In this document: in pieces, positions 6,484 through 15,437 of the stretch
Position numbering within the stretch: position 1 is the stretch's first letter
Layout: every line of letters starts with the position of its first letter
DNA from: Trueperaceae bacterium
GTDB lineage: Bacteria > Deinococcota > Deinococci > Deinococcales > Trueperaceae
Length of the DNA: 49,300 bases
Direction: 5' to 3'
NCBI GenBank assembly: GCA_020354625.1
Contig: CP070651.1
Coordinates: forward strand, 2,488,835 to 2,538,134
Notes under the pieces: generated by a model
The model's database searches: none
What the model was told of the DNA's origin: nothing
What the model saw: only the letters and a program-made list of their open reading frames with translations
Made by a program: the position numbers and the translations under genes

Positions 6484-6640
6484 GAACCGTGCGGGATTGT
6501 TACCCGTTTAGTGGGGGCGGACCCCCAGACAACATCGGTCCCCTGCAGGCGCATGACAGGAAGGTACGTGCTGAGCACGCGTGTTCAAACCACGATCGGT
6601 TTCCGCGTGTTTCATCCTTAGAACCATGACTGCACCTGCC
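6460..6640 (-). ncRNA. Candidate small structured RNA
   Basis: The minus strand between about 6640 and the terminator at 6460 has no plausible reading frame but contains compact stems: TGGGGG-TCCG-CCCCCA (6527-6512) and CGTGCT-G-AGCACG (6579-6567). It ends in an intrinsic terminator. The 5' end and family are unknown. It could also be the trailing part of an unseen or decayed transcript. Confidence 0.25.
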
Positions 6641-6859
6641 TCTCTTGCCCCGGTTGGGCATCACCCACTATGGTAGCAGAGATGTACAGAGTATGCAAGC
6701 GTATATGCAGGATATAGGGTCGATGTTGGTCGCTCGGTTTACGGTGCTCTCCGTTTCTGGCGACCCCAACCACATAAGCCGAAGATTCGCTGTGACGTCT
6801 GTACAAGTCAACGGTCTGCCCTATCCTACAATTGAGCCTGATCAATCGAGGAGGAAGGT

Positions 6860-7297
6860 GTGGTGGCTCAAGATACGGGTATCGATGTCGACCGTTTTAC
6901 ACAGCTATATTTCGACATCCTCAACCGGCACGATCTAAACTCGTTCCGGCACATTCTAGCCGAGGCGTACACCAACCATAGCCGCATGGGAACGGTTCGG
7001 GGCATGGACGCCTTTCAACGGCTGATGGCGGGTGTCTACGAAGCCTTTCCAGATCTGCACTATGTTTTGGACGATATCGTGGTGCAAGGGGAACGGATCG
7101 TCTACCGGTATCACGCTACCGGAACCCATCAGCGACCTCTGTTCGGTCTGGCCGCTACCGGCAGACGCATCGAGGTCGAATCGGCAGAGATCGACAGGTT
7201 CGAAGACGGCAAGCTTGTAGAGAGTTGGAACTACGCCGATCTGATGGGCCTGCTTCGGCAGCTCGGGGCGATTACCCTATCACAAGATGACGCATAA
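6860..7297 (+). CDS. SnoaL-like ester cyclase family protein
   Basis: This 145-residue protein has the NTF2/SnoaL alpha+beta cone pattern: an N-terminal helix with Y..ILNRHD, the stretch AEAYTNHSRMGTVRGMDAFQ, then YEAFPDLHYVLDDIVVQGERIVYRYHATGTH, and the final strands IDRFEDGKLVESWNYAD. These match the predicted ester cyclase (SnoaL-like) family, whose members range from polyketide cyclases to uncharacterised enzymes. The start lies behind GAGGAGGAAGG; two consecutive GTG codons (6860 and 6863) are both possible. The substrate is unknown. The gene is isolated and convergent with the next one. Confidence 0.8.
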   Translation: MVAQDTGIDVDRFTQLYFDILNRHDLNSFRHILAEAYTNHSRMGTVRGMDAFQRLMAGVYEAFPDLHYVLDDIVVQGERIVYRYHATGTHQRPLFGLAATGRRIEVESAEIDRFEDGKLVESWNYADLMGLLRQLGAITLSQDDA

Positions 7298-7349
7298 GGC
7301 GTCCTCGGAAAGCCTATAAGCCGGGCCACGATTCAGGTGGAGTTACTCT

Positions 7350-7679
7350 CTAATTGCTCCACATCTCGGCCGCATAGGTAGGTTCGACGGTCACGGTACG
7401 GATGCAGGTTCCAGCACGACACTTGCCGTACTCTACATCGAACACATGAACCGAAAAGGGGCGGAGCCCAAGGGTATCGATCACGGCTTCGAACTGATCC
7501 TTGTCGATGCGTTTCCAATGATGGAGTTCCGCACGAACGCGACCGTCTTTTTGGTAGGCAACCGTCCAACGGTATGCACCCCGTTCGACGACTTCGGCTC
7601 TCGGAAAGATGAGTACGACACCGATAGCAGCGGCAACGATCCCTGCCAGGATCCAGCGAACGTTTCGATTCTTACCCAT
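7350..7679 (-). CDS. Membrane-anchored protein of unknown function
   Basis: This is a 109-residue protein from the ATG at 7679. One N-terminal membrane segment (about residues 9-25, ILAGIVAAAIGVVLIF) is followed by an outside domain with two cysteines (KCRAGTC, a CxxxxC pair) and beta-rich character. It looks like a signal-anchored extracytoplasmic domain. No family is recognised. An in-frame start seven codons earlier lacks better support. Confidence 0.55.
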   Translation of the reverse strand: MGKNRNVRWILAGIVAAAIGVVLIFPRAEVVERGAYRWTVAYQKDGRVRAELHHWKRIDKDQFEAVIDTLGLRPFSVHVFDVEYGKCRAGTCIRTVTVEPTYAAEMWSN

Positions 7680-7961
7680 ATTCGACCTTTCGTAACGCAA
7701 TCACTTTGATGTCGAAAAAAGCGCCCGGTATCTGTAGCTTGCCAGCTACGTACGCAGGGCGTCGTAATAAAAGCCGCTCTGTGGATGGATCGTGGACAAA
7801 AAAAGTACCGACCCAGGGATAGGATGACGGTGTCGGGAGTGTCCTGGGTCGGATTGCTGGGCACCTGTAGAGTAGCACCCTCAGACCGAGCTCACCGTGA
7901 CGCTTGTACGGGCGCTCCGGATCGTTCTTTTAGCCGCTCACTCGTTGAATCGATACCAGCA

Positions 7962-8717
7962 TCACCCTTCCGCCAATTGGCCCCCGTCGATGATGACCGA
8001 AACGCCGCTGATAAAGGAGGCCTCTTCTGAGGCGAGGAAGGCATAGAGGTTCGCTACGTCTTCGGGGGTTCCATAACGCTTCAGGGGTATTTTTTCGGTA
8101 TAGGCCGCGATATAGGCCTCGTCGGCACCGGCTTCGCGCGCCAGTTCGGTGAGGATGAAGCCCGGTGAGACGCAGTTGACCCGGATGCCATACGGTCCAA
8201 GCTCAGCAGCCATCGTTTTGGTCAGCAAGATCACACCGGCCTTGGAGGCGTTGTAGGCGGCGAGCTGCTGCTCGCCGGCATGCCCGTTGGTCGAGGCCAT
8301 GTTGAGGATGACACCCCCCTCGCCCTGCTCCTTCATCACCCGGGCGGCACGTTGACCGAGCAAAAACATCGATTTCAAGTTGACGGCCATGGTTTCGTCC
8401 CACTCGGTCTCACTGTGGGTCAAAAAAGGTTTGAAGTAGCCGATGCCGGCATTGTTGACGAGTATATCGAGCTGTCCGAAGCGATCTAGTGTCTGCGTCA
8501 CCAAGGCATCGCAAAAACGTTGATCAGCTACATCTCCGGCGAAGGCGTGGACGTCGCCGTGCTTCTCCAGGTCCGTTGCTGCCTGCTCGAGTCGTCCCTG
8601 CACCAGATCGCAGATGGCCACCTCTGCGCCTTCCTGTAGAAATTTCTGGGCGATGGCCTTGCCGATCCCGCGCCCGGCACCGGTGATGATTGCGTGCTTG
8701 CCGGCTAGTCGTGACAC
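7962..8717 (-). CDS. Short-chain dehydrogenase/reductase
   Basis: This is a 251-residue classical SDR. It has the cofactor motif TGAGRGIG (residues 12-19), NNAG (88-91), and catalytic residues Asn113, Ser142, Tyr155 and Lys159 (YNASK). An aspartate after the second strand (AICDLVQ) favours NAD over NADP. It is the last gene of a minus-strand block after the ABC sugar importer, 41 bases beyond the permease, so it probably oxidises the imported sugar or polyol. A FabG role is less likely in this setting. It starts with GTG behind GGGAG. Confidence 0.9.
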   Translation of the reverse strand: MSRLAGKHAIITGAGRGIGKAIAQKFLQEGAEVAICDLVQGRLEQAATDLEKHGDVHAFAGDVADQRFCDALVTQTLDRFGQLDILVNNAGIGYFKPFLTHSETEWDETMAVNLKSMFLLGQRAARVMKEQGEGGVILNMASTNGHAGEQQLAAYNASKAGVILLTKTMAAELGPYGIRVNCVSPGFILTELAREAGADEAYIAAYTEKIPLKRYGTPEDVANLYAFLASEEASFISGVSVIIDGGQLAEG

Positions 8718-8758
8718 CTAAAGCTCCCTCCACTACCTCTTGATGCCGTTATGTAGGA

Positions 8759-9748
8759 TTATAGGTACCGCCGGTGGATCTGGAGCTTGAGTGAGTCGAG
8801 CAAAACCGCGAAGAGGACCAGCAGACCCCGGATGACCTGCATAAATTGGGGTGGCAGCCCCATGACGTTGATGGCCGTGTCGATCGAGCTCAGCAGCAAC
8901 ACTCCGGCGATGACGCCGGTCAGGCGCCCAACCCCCCCCTGGAGGCTAACGCCTCCGATCACCACCGCCGCAAAGGCCTCGAACAGCATGCCGCTGCCCA
9001 AGTTGGGGGTGGCGCCGTTGGTCCGGATCGACAAGAGCCAACCCGCCAAGCCCGCGAGGGCACCCGAGAGCATGAACACGGTGATGGTGAGCCGTTTGAC
9101 GTTGATGCCGGCCCGGAAGGTTGCGGTCGCGTTTCCACCGATCAGGTAGAGGTGGCGGCCGAAGGTGGTGCGCGTGAGGATGAAGTGGAACAAGGCGTAA
9201 CAAGAGATGAGGATGAGGACCATCAACGGCAGTCCGACCACCGTGGTGCTCGCCACGGCCCGCAAGGGATCTGGCAGCCCGTACACCGAGCGTCCACCGG
9301 TAATCATCAGCCCGAGCCCGCGGATGCCGATAAAGGCCGCCAGCGTCACGATAAAGGCACTGATCTGAAGCCGCACTACCAGGAAACCGTTGGCCCAGCC
9401 GACGATGGCCCCGAGGAGCAGAGCTGCGGGCAGAGTCAGCCAGGGGTTGATGCCGAGGGCCAAGGTAACGCCGCCTGAGGCGACCAAGAAGGCGGTGATC
9501 ATGGCCGCGAAGGCCATCACCGACTCGATCGAGAGGTCGAGGTGGCCGGCGATGATCACCAGGGAAAGACCGATCGACAAGATGCCGACGAAGGTGGCCT
9601 GCCGCAAAATGTTGATGAAGATGCCGATCTGGAAGTACTTGTCGATCGTCAGCGAGAAGAGAATCAGGATAAAGATCAGGATGAACCAGACCAGGTTGTC
9701 CAGCAAAAAGGTGATCAGTCTTCTTTGGCGGTCGCTGGGTTGTAACAC
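8759..9748 (-). CDS. ABC sugar importer permease, RbsC type
   Basis: This is a 329-residue polytopic membrane protein with about 8-10 hydrophobic segments. It shows the features of the ribose/xylose/fructose permease family, including GHLDLSIESVMAF near the first third, GRHLYLIGGNATATFRAGINV in the cytoplasmic loop and GGVGRLTGVIAGVLLLSSI near the end. One permease gene would form a homodimer. It follows the binding-protein gene after 150 bases holding a stable hairpin and precedes the dehydrogenase. The start is GTG. The substrate class (pentose, fructose or polyol) cannot be fixed from the sequence. Confidence 0.9.
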   Translation of the reverse strand: MLQPSDRQRRLITFLLDNLVWFILIFILILFSLTIDKYFQIGIFINILRQATFVGILSIGLSLVIIAGHLDLSIESVMAFAAMITAFLVASGGVTLALGINPWLTLPAALLLGAIVGWANGFLVVRLQISAFIVTLAAFIGIRGLGLMITGGRSVYGLPDPLRAVASTTVVGLPLMVLILISCYALFHFILTRTTFGRHLYLIGGNATATFRAGINVKRLTITVFMLSGALAGLAGWLLSIRTNGATPNLGSGMLFEAFAAVVIGGVSLQGGVGRLTGVIAGVLLLSSIDTAINVMGLPPQFMQVIRGLLVLFAVLLDSLKLQIHRRYL

Positions 9749-9859
9749 GGCTCAGCTCGCCGGCGACGCGTTGTAGCGGACGCTTTGATACCCCACGGTT
9801 TCAAGACCCCTCACGATACGGTTCCCGAGCCAACGGTAGTGGGCTCGGCCAGAAGAAGA

Positions 9860-9882
9860 GGGCCGCCCGTTACGAGCGGCCC
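9860..9882 (-). terminator. Stem-loop between binding-protein and permease genes
   Basis: On the minus strand GGGCCGC pairs with GCGGCCC (7 bp, nine-base loop) and is followed by a pyrimidine-rich CTCTTCTTCT. It lies directly after the binding-protein stop at 9899. Such hairpins often stabilise the upstream message or cause partial termination, giving more binding protein than permease. Confidence 0.55.
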
Positions 9883-9898
9883 AACCCCCATCGGGTAG

Positions 9899-10948
9899 CT
9901 ACTCGACCGGCACCACCGGCGAGGTCGGGGTCTGCAAGTTGCCCCAGAAACGGCTGTCATCGACGTTATCGGCGGTGATGGCGGCACCTGGCAGGGCCAG
10001 GTTCGGGCCCCACGCTTCCATGGTGAGCACGCCGTCGAGCCCGAGCACATCGTAGGTGCCCGGCTCGAGCGGTTCACCCGCCACGATCTTGTCGATAAAG
10101 GCCGCCAGGCCCCAGATCTGTGCGTAGAGCGGCTGCTCGATCTCGGCCTGCAGCCAGCCCTCGCGGATCAGGCTCAAGCCTACCGGCGCGCCGTTCGAGC
10201 TGACCATGTAGATGTCGCCCGGCTCTTTGCCTTGGGCTTCCAATACCGCCTGTACCGCGCCCGAGAGGTGGGCGGCGTGCGAGAAGATCAGGTCGACGTC
10301 GGGGTTGACGAGCAGCTGCTGCTCGGCGATATCAGCTGCGTTGGTTGCTTCCCATTGCAAGGCCGCATTGGTGATCAGCTCGACGTCGGGGTACTGGGCG
10401 ATAGTGGCTTCGAATCCCTGTTGGATGTCGAGGGTGTAGCTATCGCCCGGATCGCCGAGAATCTGCAACACCTTGCCCTGTGGCGAGCCGTTGCGCTCCT
10501 CGAGAAGCCGCGCGATCTCGCCGGCGGCGATCACGCCGATCTGAACGTTGCCCGATACCGACGTGAAATCGACCTCTATGCTACGTATCAAACGATCGTA
10601 GACCAGCACTGGGATACCTGCTGCACGGGCCTTCTCGATTCCGGTGATCGCAGCGTCGAAATCGACCGCGTTGAGGATGATGGCCGCCGGTTCGAGTTCG
10701 ATGGCGTCGTCGAACTGGTTGAGTTGCAAGTCGGCCCGGTTTTGTGCGTCGAGCGAGAGCACCTCGTAGCCGAGTTGCGGGAAGACGAACTCGATGGCGG
10801 ACTGCGATTCGGTCTGGAACTCGTCGAGCAGCGTGGGGATCAGGTAGACCACGGTCCCCTTATCCTGCGCGAGAGCGCTGCCGAAACCTGCAAACAACAG
10901 AAGTGTGCCCACAAGAACACCGAGAAGTTTACGATACGCATTCATCAT
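9899..10948 (-). CDS. Periplasmic sugar-binding protein, RbsB/Peripla_BP_4 type
   Basis: This 349-residue exported protein has a signal peptide of about 28 residues ending SALAQ. The mature part has the two-lobed type 1 binding-protein pattern: DEFQTESQSAIEF at the start, an AIILNAVDFDAAITGIEKARAAGIPVLVYDR segment, then QGKVLQILGDPGDSYT, and NPDVDLIFSHAAHLSGAVQAVLEAQGK. These are features of the ribose/fructose/xylose-binding family. It supplies substrate to the neighbouring permease. ATG is preceded by GGGAGGT. It lies downstream of the ATPase gene by 37 bases. Confidence 0.9.
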   Translation of the reverse strand: MMNAYRKLLGVLVGTLLLFAGFGSALAQDKGTVVYLIPTLLDEFQTESQSAIEFVFPQLGYEVLSLDAQNRADLQLNQFDDAIELEPAAIILNAVDFDAAITGIEKARAAGIPVLVYDRLIRSIEVDFTSVSGNVQIGVIAAGEIARLLEERNGSPQGKVLQILGDPGDSYTLDIQQGFEATIAQYPDVELITNAALQWEATNAADIAEQQLLVNPDVDLIFSHAAHLSGAVQAVLEAQGKEPGDIYMVSSNGAPVGLSLIREGWLQAEIEQPLYAQIWGLAAFIDKIVAGEPLEPGTYDVLGLDGVLTMEAWGPNLALPGAAITADNVDDSRFWGNLQTPTSPVVPVE

Positions 10949-10985
10949 TCATACCTCCCAAACTGAAACGATTGATTTCGACTCG

Positions 10986-11789
10986 CTAGGCGCTCTGCCT
11001 GGCGATTTCTCCGGTAATGAGCCGCACCACCTCCTCGGGGTTGGTAGCCTGGGCCGGGCGGATGCCGAGCACCCGACCGTTGCGCAGCACCACCACACGA
11101 TCAGCCACCTGAAAGGCGTGGATCATGTTGTGGGTGATGACCACCACCGCGATACCTCGCTCCTTGACGCGTTCGATCAGCTCGAGGCCGCGGCGTGTCT
11201 GTTTGACTCCTAGCGCAGCAAACGGTTCGTCGAGCAAGACCAGCTTGCCCCCCCAGTGGACGAAGCGCGACAGCTCGATCGCCTGGCGCTGTCCGCCCGA
11301 GAGGTGCTCGACGTTGGTCCGGATCGAAGGGATTTCGGTGCCGATCTCGCCCAAAACCTGCTCGGTCTCCGCCTCCATCTCCCTTTCCTGCAAGACCTTG
11401 AAGCCGAGTACATTATGCGTGAGTTCACGACCCATGAAGAAGTTGGCGACCACATCGACGTTCAAGCACAGAGATAGATCCTGGTAGACGGTTTCGATGC
11501 CGAGCGCCTTCGCTTCGGATGGGCTTTTGATTACAACCGGCTCCCCATTGTAGTAGATCTGGCCCGAATCGGCTTCGAGCGTCCCCGATATGATCTTGAT
11601 GAGAGTCGATTTACCGGCGCCGTTGTCGCCCAAAAGCGCCACCACCTCACCTGGGTAGATATCGAAGCTGACGTCTTGTAACGCCTCGATGGTGCCGAAG
11701 CGTTTCGATACGCCTTCGATGCGCAGAAGGGGTGTTGCCGTCTTGGAGCTACTCTCGATTGAAGCGTCGGCTGCGCTATCCGAACTCAT
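10986..11789 (-). CDS. ABC sugar importer ATPase, single-domain
   Basis: This is a 267-residue ABC ATPase with Walker A GDNGAGKST (54-62), Q-loop Gln103, signature LSGGQ (163-167), Walker B LVLLDEP (183-189) and switch His220. It has one nucleotide-binding domain, unlike the duplicated RbsA, and so resembles FrcA-type importers. It is the first gene of the block ATPase, binding protein, permease, dehydrogenase. ATG follows AAAGGTGG. An N-terminal tail of about 20 residues (Ser/Ala rich) precedes the domain. Confidence 0.9.
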   Translation of the reverse strand: MSSDSAADASIESSSKTATPLLRIEGVSKRFGTIEALQDVSFDIYPGEVVALLGDNGAGKSTLIKIISGTLEADSGQIYYNGEPVVIKSPSEAKALGIETVYQDLSLCLNVDVVANFFMGRELTHNVLGFKVLQEREMEAETEQVLGEIGTEIPSIRTNVEHLSGGQRQAIELSRFVHWGGKLVLLDEPFAALGVKQTRRGLELIERVKERGIAVVVITHNMIHAFQVADRVVVLRNGRVLGIRPAQATNPEEVVRLITGEIARQSA

Positions 11790-12211
11790 GAAGCCACCTT
11801 TCGGAAAGCCAACTGGCCAAAAATGGCCCTATTGCCCCCCCTAAACGCCTCCGGTCGAGCACCGAAACCCCTCGTTTCTACGCTTCCCTGCACGCGCGAG
11901 TCAGCCATCGATCATCCTTTGCGTTGCCAACCAGACATGTATTGTTGTAGTCAAGCTATTCGGTTGATCATGATACCACGAGTTATGCGAACAGGGGAGG
12001 GGAACCACCAGGTTCGTTAGAAAGGTAGTTCCAAGATCCGCTTAGCTGGGCGGAGCCCGTCCGCTATCGGTTTGCGCCCGGAGCTTGCTCTCGGCCACGC
12101 GTCCCGTCTCTGCGTAGGTCTTGAGCTTCCGGGCAAAGCGCTTCGCGACGGCCTTCAGTGGAAAAGAGCTGCCATACACCGCCATAACGGGGGTTGTAAG
12201 GGCTTCTCAAC
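11790..12211 (-). other. Intergenic region upstream of the sugar importer
   Basis: About 420 bases separate the sulfatase stop from the ATPase start. No gene is convincing. The promoter of the importer probably lies here. TTGACT on the minus strand (near 11955) is a -35 candidate, but no matching -10 box at standard spacing is clear. It remains open whether the sulfatase is cotranscribed. Confidence 0.3.
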
Positions 12212-14542
12212 TCAATCCAACACGTCGAGCGCCTGAGCGGAAGCCGGTTCCCCCAAACGCACGTCCACCCGCTCGATGTGCCCGCTGAAAGGAAAATCCT
12301 TCGGATATGCACGGCTGACCGGTGAGAGCGCATCGATACCCACCGATAATCCTCCCCAGGAGATCATGTTGCGCGCCATCTCCGACATGGCGCTTTCGGC
12401 TACCACAGTGTTATCGACGAGGAGACGGGCCGTCCCCCGGTAGTCAGCGGTGCGTTCGAAGTCGAAGACGAGGAGTCGACTCCCTACTTTCAAGGGAGGT
12501 TCCGAGACGATCACCTGGCGCCGGCCGAGGTAGTGGTACTCGTGGACGAGCCGGCCGGCTTGGAGGTAGAGCACGTACCCGCCACTGACGTCCCCGACTG
12601 CGAGCAACACCCCTTCCTCGCCTTCTTGCAACGGGCGGATACGGGTTTCGATGCTGTAGGAGCGATTGAAGATCAGCGGGGTAGCACCGGCCGGAATCCG
12701 GGTCATGTGCGCCAGGTAGGTAAAGTTCCTGCGCCGCCGTGGGGATCCGGGTAGCTGATAGGTCGAGGTGCGAACCGACAGGTAGCGGTCGTCTAGCGGT
12801 AACACATCGTAACGCTCAGCTTCGCGCCACCAGAGCTCGACGAGCTCGCTGAGCTTTTCTCGCTCTCGATTCGCGAGGTCGACGCACTCCGAAAAATCCT
12901 CTTCGACGTGGTAGAGCTGCCACGGGTCGTCGTCGAAGGGACCGCCTTTTTTATGTAGGGTGAGGGCTTTCCAACCGTCGTGCCAGATCGCGCGGTGGCC
13001 GATCATCTCGAAGTATTGGGTGGTACGTTCCGAGCGCACCTCGGTGCCGTCAAAGCTGTAGCGCATGCTCACGCCGTGATAGGGCATCTGTCTGACACCC
13101 CGGTATTCGTCCTTGGCGGTTATATCGAGCAGATCGAGCAGGGTCGGAACGACGTCGGCAGCGTGATGGAATTGACTCCTGACGCCCCCTGCCCCTTCGA
13201 TCCCTTTGGGCCAACTGATCAGGAGTGGTGTCCTCACCCCGCCGGCGTAGGTGTTCTGTTTGTAGTACCGAAGCGGCGTGTTTTCCACTTGGGCCCAGCC
13301 CCAGGGGAAGTTGACCTGCGATTCGGGACCGCCGATGGTGTGATAGCGCTCCATATTGAACTCGACCGTACAGAACTCGCCCTCTTCGTAGGTGACGATG
13401 TCGCAGCCTCCGTGAGGACCTCCCTCTTGGCTGGCGCCGTTGTCGGAAAGGAGGATGACGACGGTGTTGTCCAGGCGGCCGATCTCCGCCAGATAGTCGA
13501 GCAGTCGTCCGATCTGATCGTCGGTGTGATCCAAAAAGGCTGCGTACGCCTCTTCCATCCTGGCATAGAGCGTTTTCTGATCTTCGGTCAACTCATCCCA
13601 CGCCTCGACCCCGGGGTTGCGGGGGGCCAGTTCGGCGTTTTCAGGGATGACTCCGAGCGCTCTTTGCCGGGCATACCGTTCGGCCCTGATCTGATCCCAG
13701 CCCGTGTCGTAACGGCCCTGGTACTTCTCGAGGTAGTCGCTAGGAGCTTGGTGAGGGGTGTGGGCCGCTCCAAACGCCAAGTAGAGGAAGTATGGCCGGT
13801 CGGGTGCGACCGACACATGATCCCGAACGAACCCCACCGCGTGATCGACCAGGTCTTCTGACAGGTGGTAACCCTCTTCCGGGGTGGATGGAGGATCGAC
13901 CCGGTGGTTGTCGTGCACCAGATCGGGGTAGAACTGGTCGACCAGGGCATCCAGAAAGCCGTAGTAGCGGTTGAAACCACGCCCGAGCGGCCACTGGTCG
14001 AAGGGACCTGCCGCCGTGGTCTGCTCGAGCGGTGCCAAGTGCCACTTGCCGACACAGAGCGTCGCATAACCGGCGTCGCCCAGAACTTCGGCGACGGTAG
14101 AGGCTTCGTCTGCGATGCGGCCACGGTAGCCCGGGTAGCCGCTATCGACGTTCGATAAGTAGGCCATGCCGACGCTGTGGTGATTTCTGCCGGTGAGAAG
14201 CGCGGCTCTCGTAGCCGAGCAGAGCGGGGCGACGTTGAAATTGTTGTAGCGTAGGCCCCGCGCTGCGATGCCATCCATGTGCTGGGTAGCGATTTCCGAG
14301 CCGTAGCAACCGAGACTGCCGAAGCCCACGTCGTCGAGAACGATCATCAAGACGTCAGGTTTCTCCGCAGTATCTCCCTGTGGATCTGGCCACCAGGGGG
14401 TCGAGTCGCGAAAGGTATTCCCGATCACCCCCTCGAATCGCTGGTAGCGGTCTGTATGGTCTTTGGCAGTTGCTGGCCGAGCGTGCGTTACCGCTTCGCT
14501 CGAGCTAGCCGGCGTCGGTTCGGATCGGTTGTGACGAGGCAT
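12212..14542 (-). CDS. Type I formylglycine sulfatase
   Basis: This is a 776-residue sulfatase from the ATG at 14542, which has AAAGGGGAA before it; a longer frame upstream looks non-coding. LDD at 69-71 binds metal. The key motif CSATRAALLTGR begins at Cys108 and fits C-x-A/P-x-R, the site converted to formylglycine by a maturation enzyme. KWHLAP, the DNG motif in LLSDNGASQEGG and ATP-independent metal ligands follow. The last about 200 residues form a beta-rich domain (LLVFDFERTADYRGTARLLVDN) like those of many arylsulfatases. No signal peptide is seen, so it may be cytoplasmic. It lies upstream of a sugar importer. The substrate is unknown. No maturase (FGE) is in the window. Confidence 0.9.
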   Translation of the reverse strand: MPRHNRSEPTPASSSEAVTHARPATAKDHTDRYQRFEGVIGNTFRDSTPWWPDPQGDTAEKPDVLMIVLDDVGFGSLGCYGSEIATQHMDGIAARGLRYNNFNVAPLCSATRAALLTGRNHHSVGMAYLSNVDSGYPGYRGRIADEASTVAEVLGDAGYATLCVGKWHLAPLEQTTAAGPFDQWPLGRGFNRYYGFLDALVDQFYPDLVHDNHRVDPPSTPEEGYHLSEDLVDHAVGFVRDHVSVAPDRPYFLYLAFGAAHTPHQAPSDYLEKYQGRYDTGWDQIRAERYARQRALGVIPENAELAPRNPGVEAWDELTEDQKTLYARMEEAYAAFLDHTDDQIGRLLDYLAEIGRLDNTVVILLSDNGASQEGGPHGGCDIVTYEEGEFCTVEFNMERYHTIGGPESQVNFPWGWAQVENTPLRYYKQNTYAGGVRTPLLISWPKGIEGAGGVRSQFHHAADVVPTLLDLLDITAKDEYRGVRQMPYHGVSMRYSFDGTEVRSERTTQYFEMIGHRAIWHDGWKALTLHKKGGPFDDDPWQLYHVEEDFSECVDLANREREKLSELVELWWREAERYDVLPLDDRYLSVRTSTYQLPGSPRRRRNFTYLAHMTRIPAGATPLIFNRSYSIETRIRPLQEGEEGVLLAVGDVSGGYVLYLQAGRLVHEYHYLGRRQVIVSEPPLKVGSRLLVFDFERTADYRGTARLLVDNTVVAESAMSEMARNMISWGGLSVGIDALSPVSRAYPKDFPFSGHIERVDVRLGEPASAQALDVLD

Positions 14543-14782
14543 CGTTCCCCTTTCACGTTTCGGTGCCTCACGTAACCCGTTTCTATTCTCTGGGGAGGAT
14601 ATAGAGGTAGGTCTTACACGCCAGGCGTCGATAAGCATTGGTGGGTAAGAGTATACGGCAGTAAAAGTGGTCGGGCCAATCTGGTATCGACTCGGTCCGA
14701 AGTACATTTGGGTCGCTTGTTTCAGCCGCGCGACAGTGCGCTGCGCTACGGGTCGGTAAGGTGACGTCTAGGAGGAAACGGA

Positions 14783-15316
14783 ATGATCTGCCGGCTCCTT
14801 TTGATCTCAGGCTTACTGGTGGCAACGATGTGTCCGCTCGCCTCAAGGGCCCAAGTTCAAGATTTCGGGTTTGAGAAACGGCAGCTGGGTACAGGGGATC
14901 GGCTCTTGTGCCGGCAGCTCGCAACCAACACGGCGAGTTCGGACGACCTTACGATCGCGATCGCATTTGATACCGCTCATGAGGCCCTCGTCATGGGGAT
15001 TGAGCGAACGACAGCGCGCCCCGATATCGTGTTCGACGTTGCAGGTGCCACGGTCGGCGATAAGGTGTTTTTTACGTTGACGCAGGGAGAGGGTTTCAGT
15101 ACCGAAATCACGCAAACGGTCACCGAAGTAATAGACGACGGCCGTTGGCGACAGACGGCTCTGTTCGATCTCCCCCGGTCTTTTTTCGATCGTCTCGTCC
15201 GCATCGAGGGAGACATTCACTTTCGGCTCGATGGAGCCGAGGGAAGTCACGGCAACGTGTTCCCTGAGGACCTCTTGATGCCTTTTGAGACCTTCTTCGA
15301 ACGATGTAGCTTGTAA
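14783..15316 (+). CDS. Exported protein of unknown function
   Basis: This is a 177-residue protein with a cleavable signal peptide (LLLISGLLVATMCPLASRAQ, cut after about residue 23). The mature part has four cysteines, including one in RLLCRQLA and a C-terminal RCSL. It looks like a compact secreted beta domain. The start is clear: TAGGAGGAAACGG precedes the ATG. It is divergent from the sulfatase and may share a promoter region. No family is recognised. Confidence 0.7.
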   Translation: MICRLLLISGLLVATMCPLASRAQVQDFGFEKRQLGTGDRLLCRQLATNTASSDDLTIAIAFDTAHEALVMGIERTTARPDIVFDVAGATVGDKVFFTLTQGEGFSTEITQTVTEVIDDGRWRQTALFDLPRSFFDRLVRIEGDIHFRLDGAEGSHGNVFPEDLLMPFETFFERCSL

Positions 15317-15437
15317 CAGTAGCTGGGAGATTATCGGTGTGTGGTGGGTGCGAAACCGGTCTCGCACTCGACTCGTGTAAGAAATTCCTCAGAAAGCCGT
15401 CATAACGTCGTGAGAGCCGAATCGCTAGGCTCGGGGC

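Noticed and set aside
6618-6845. A 75-residue minus-strand ORF upstream of the orphan terminator
   Set aside because: It begins at TTG without a Shine-Dalgarno sequence and overlaps the promoter region of the plus-strand gene at 6860.
7672-7878. A 68-residue minus-strand ORF overlapping the membrane-anchored gene at 7679
   Set aside because: Its stop overlaps the next start, as in coupled genes, but no ribosome-binding site or domain supports it and the composition is uneven.
12212-14707. A longer sulfatase start at 14707
   Set aside because: The 55 extra residues do not look coding and AAAGGGGAA precedes the ATG at 14542.
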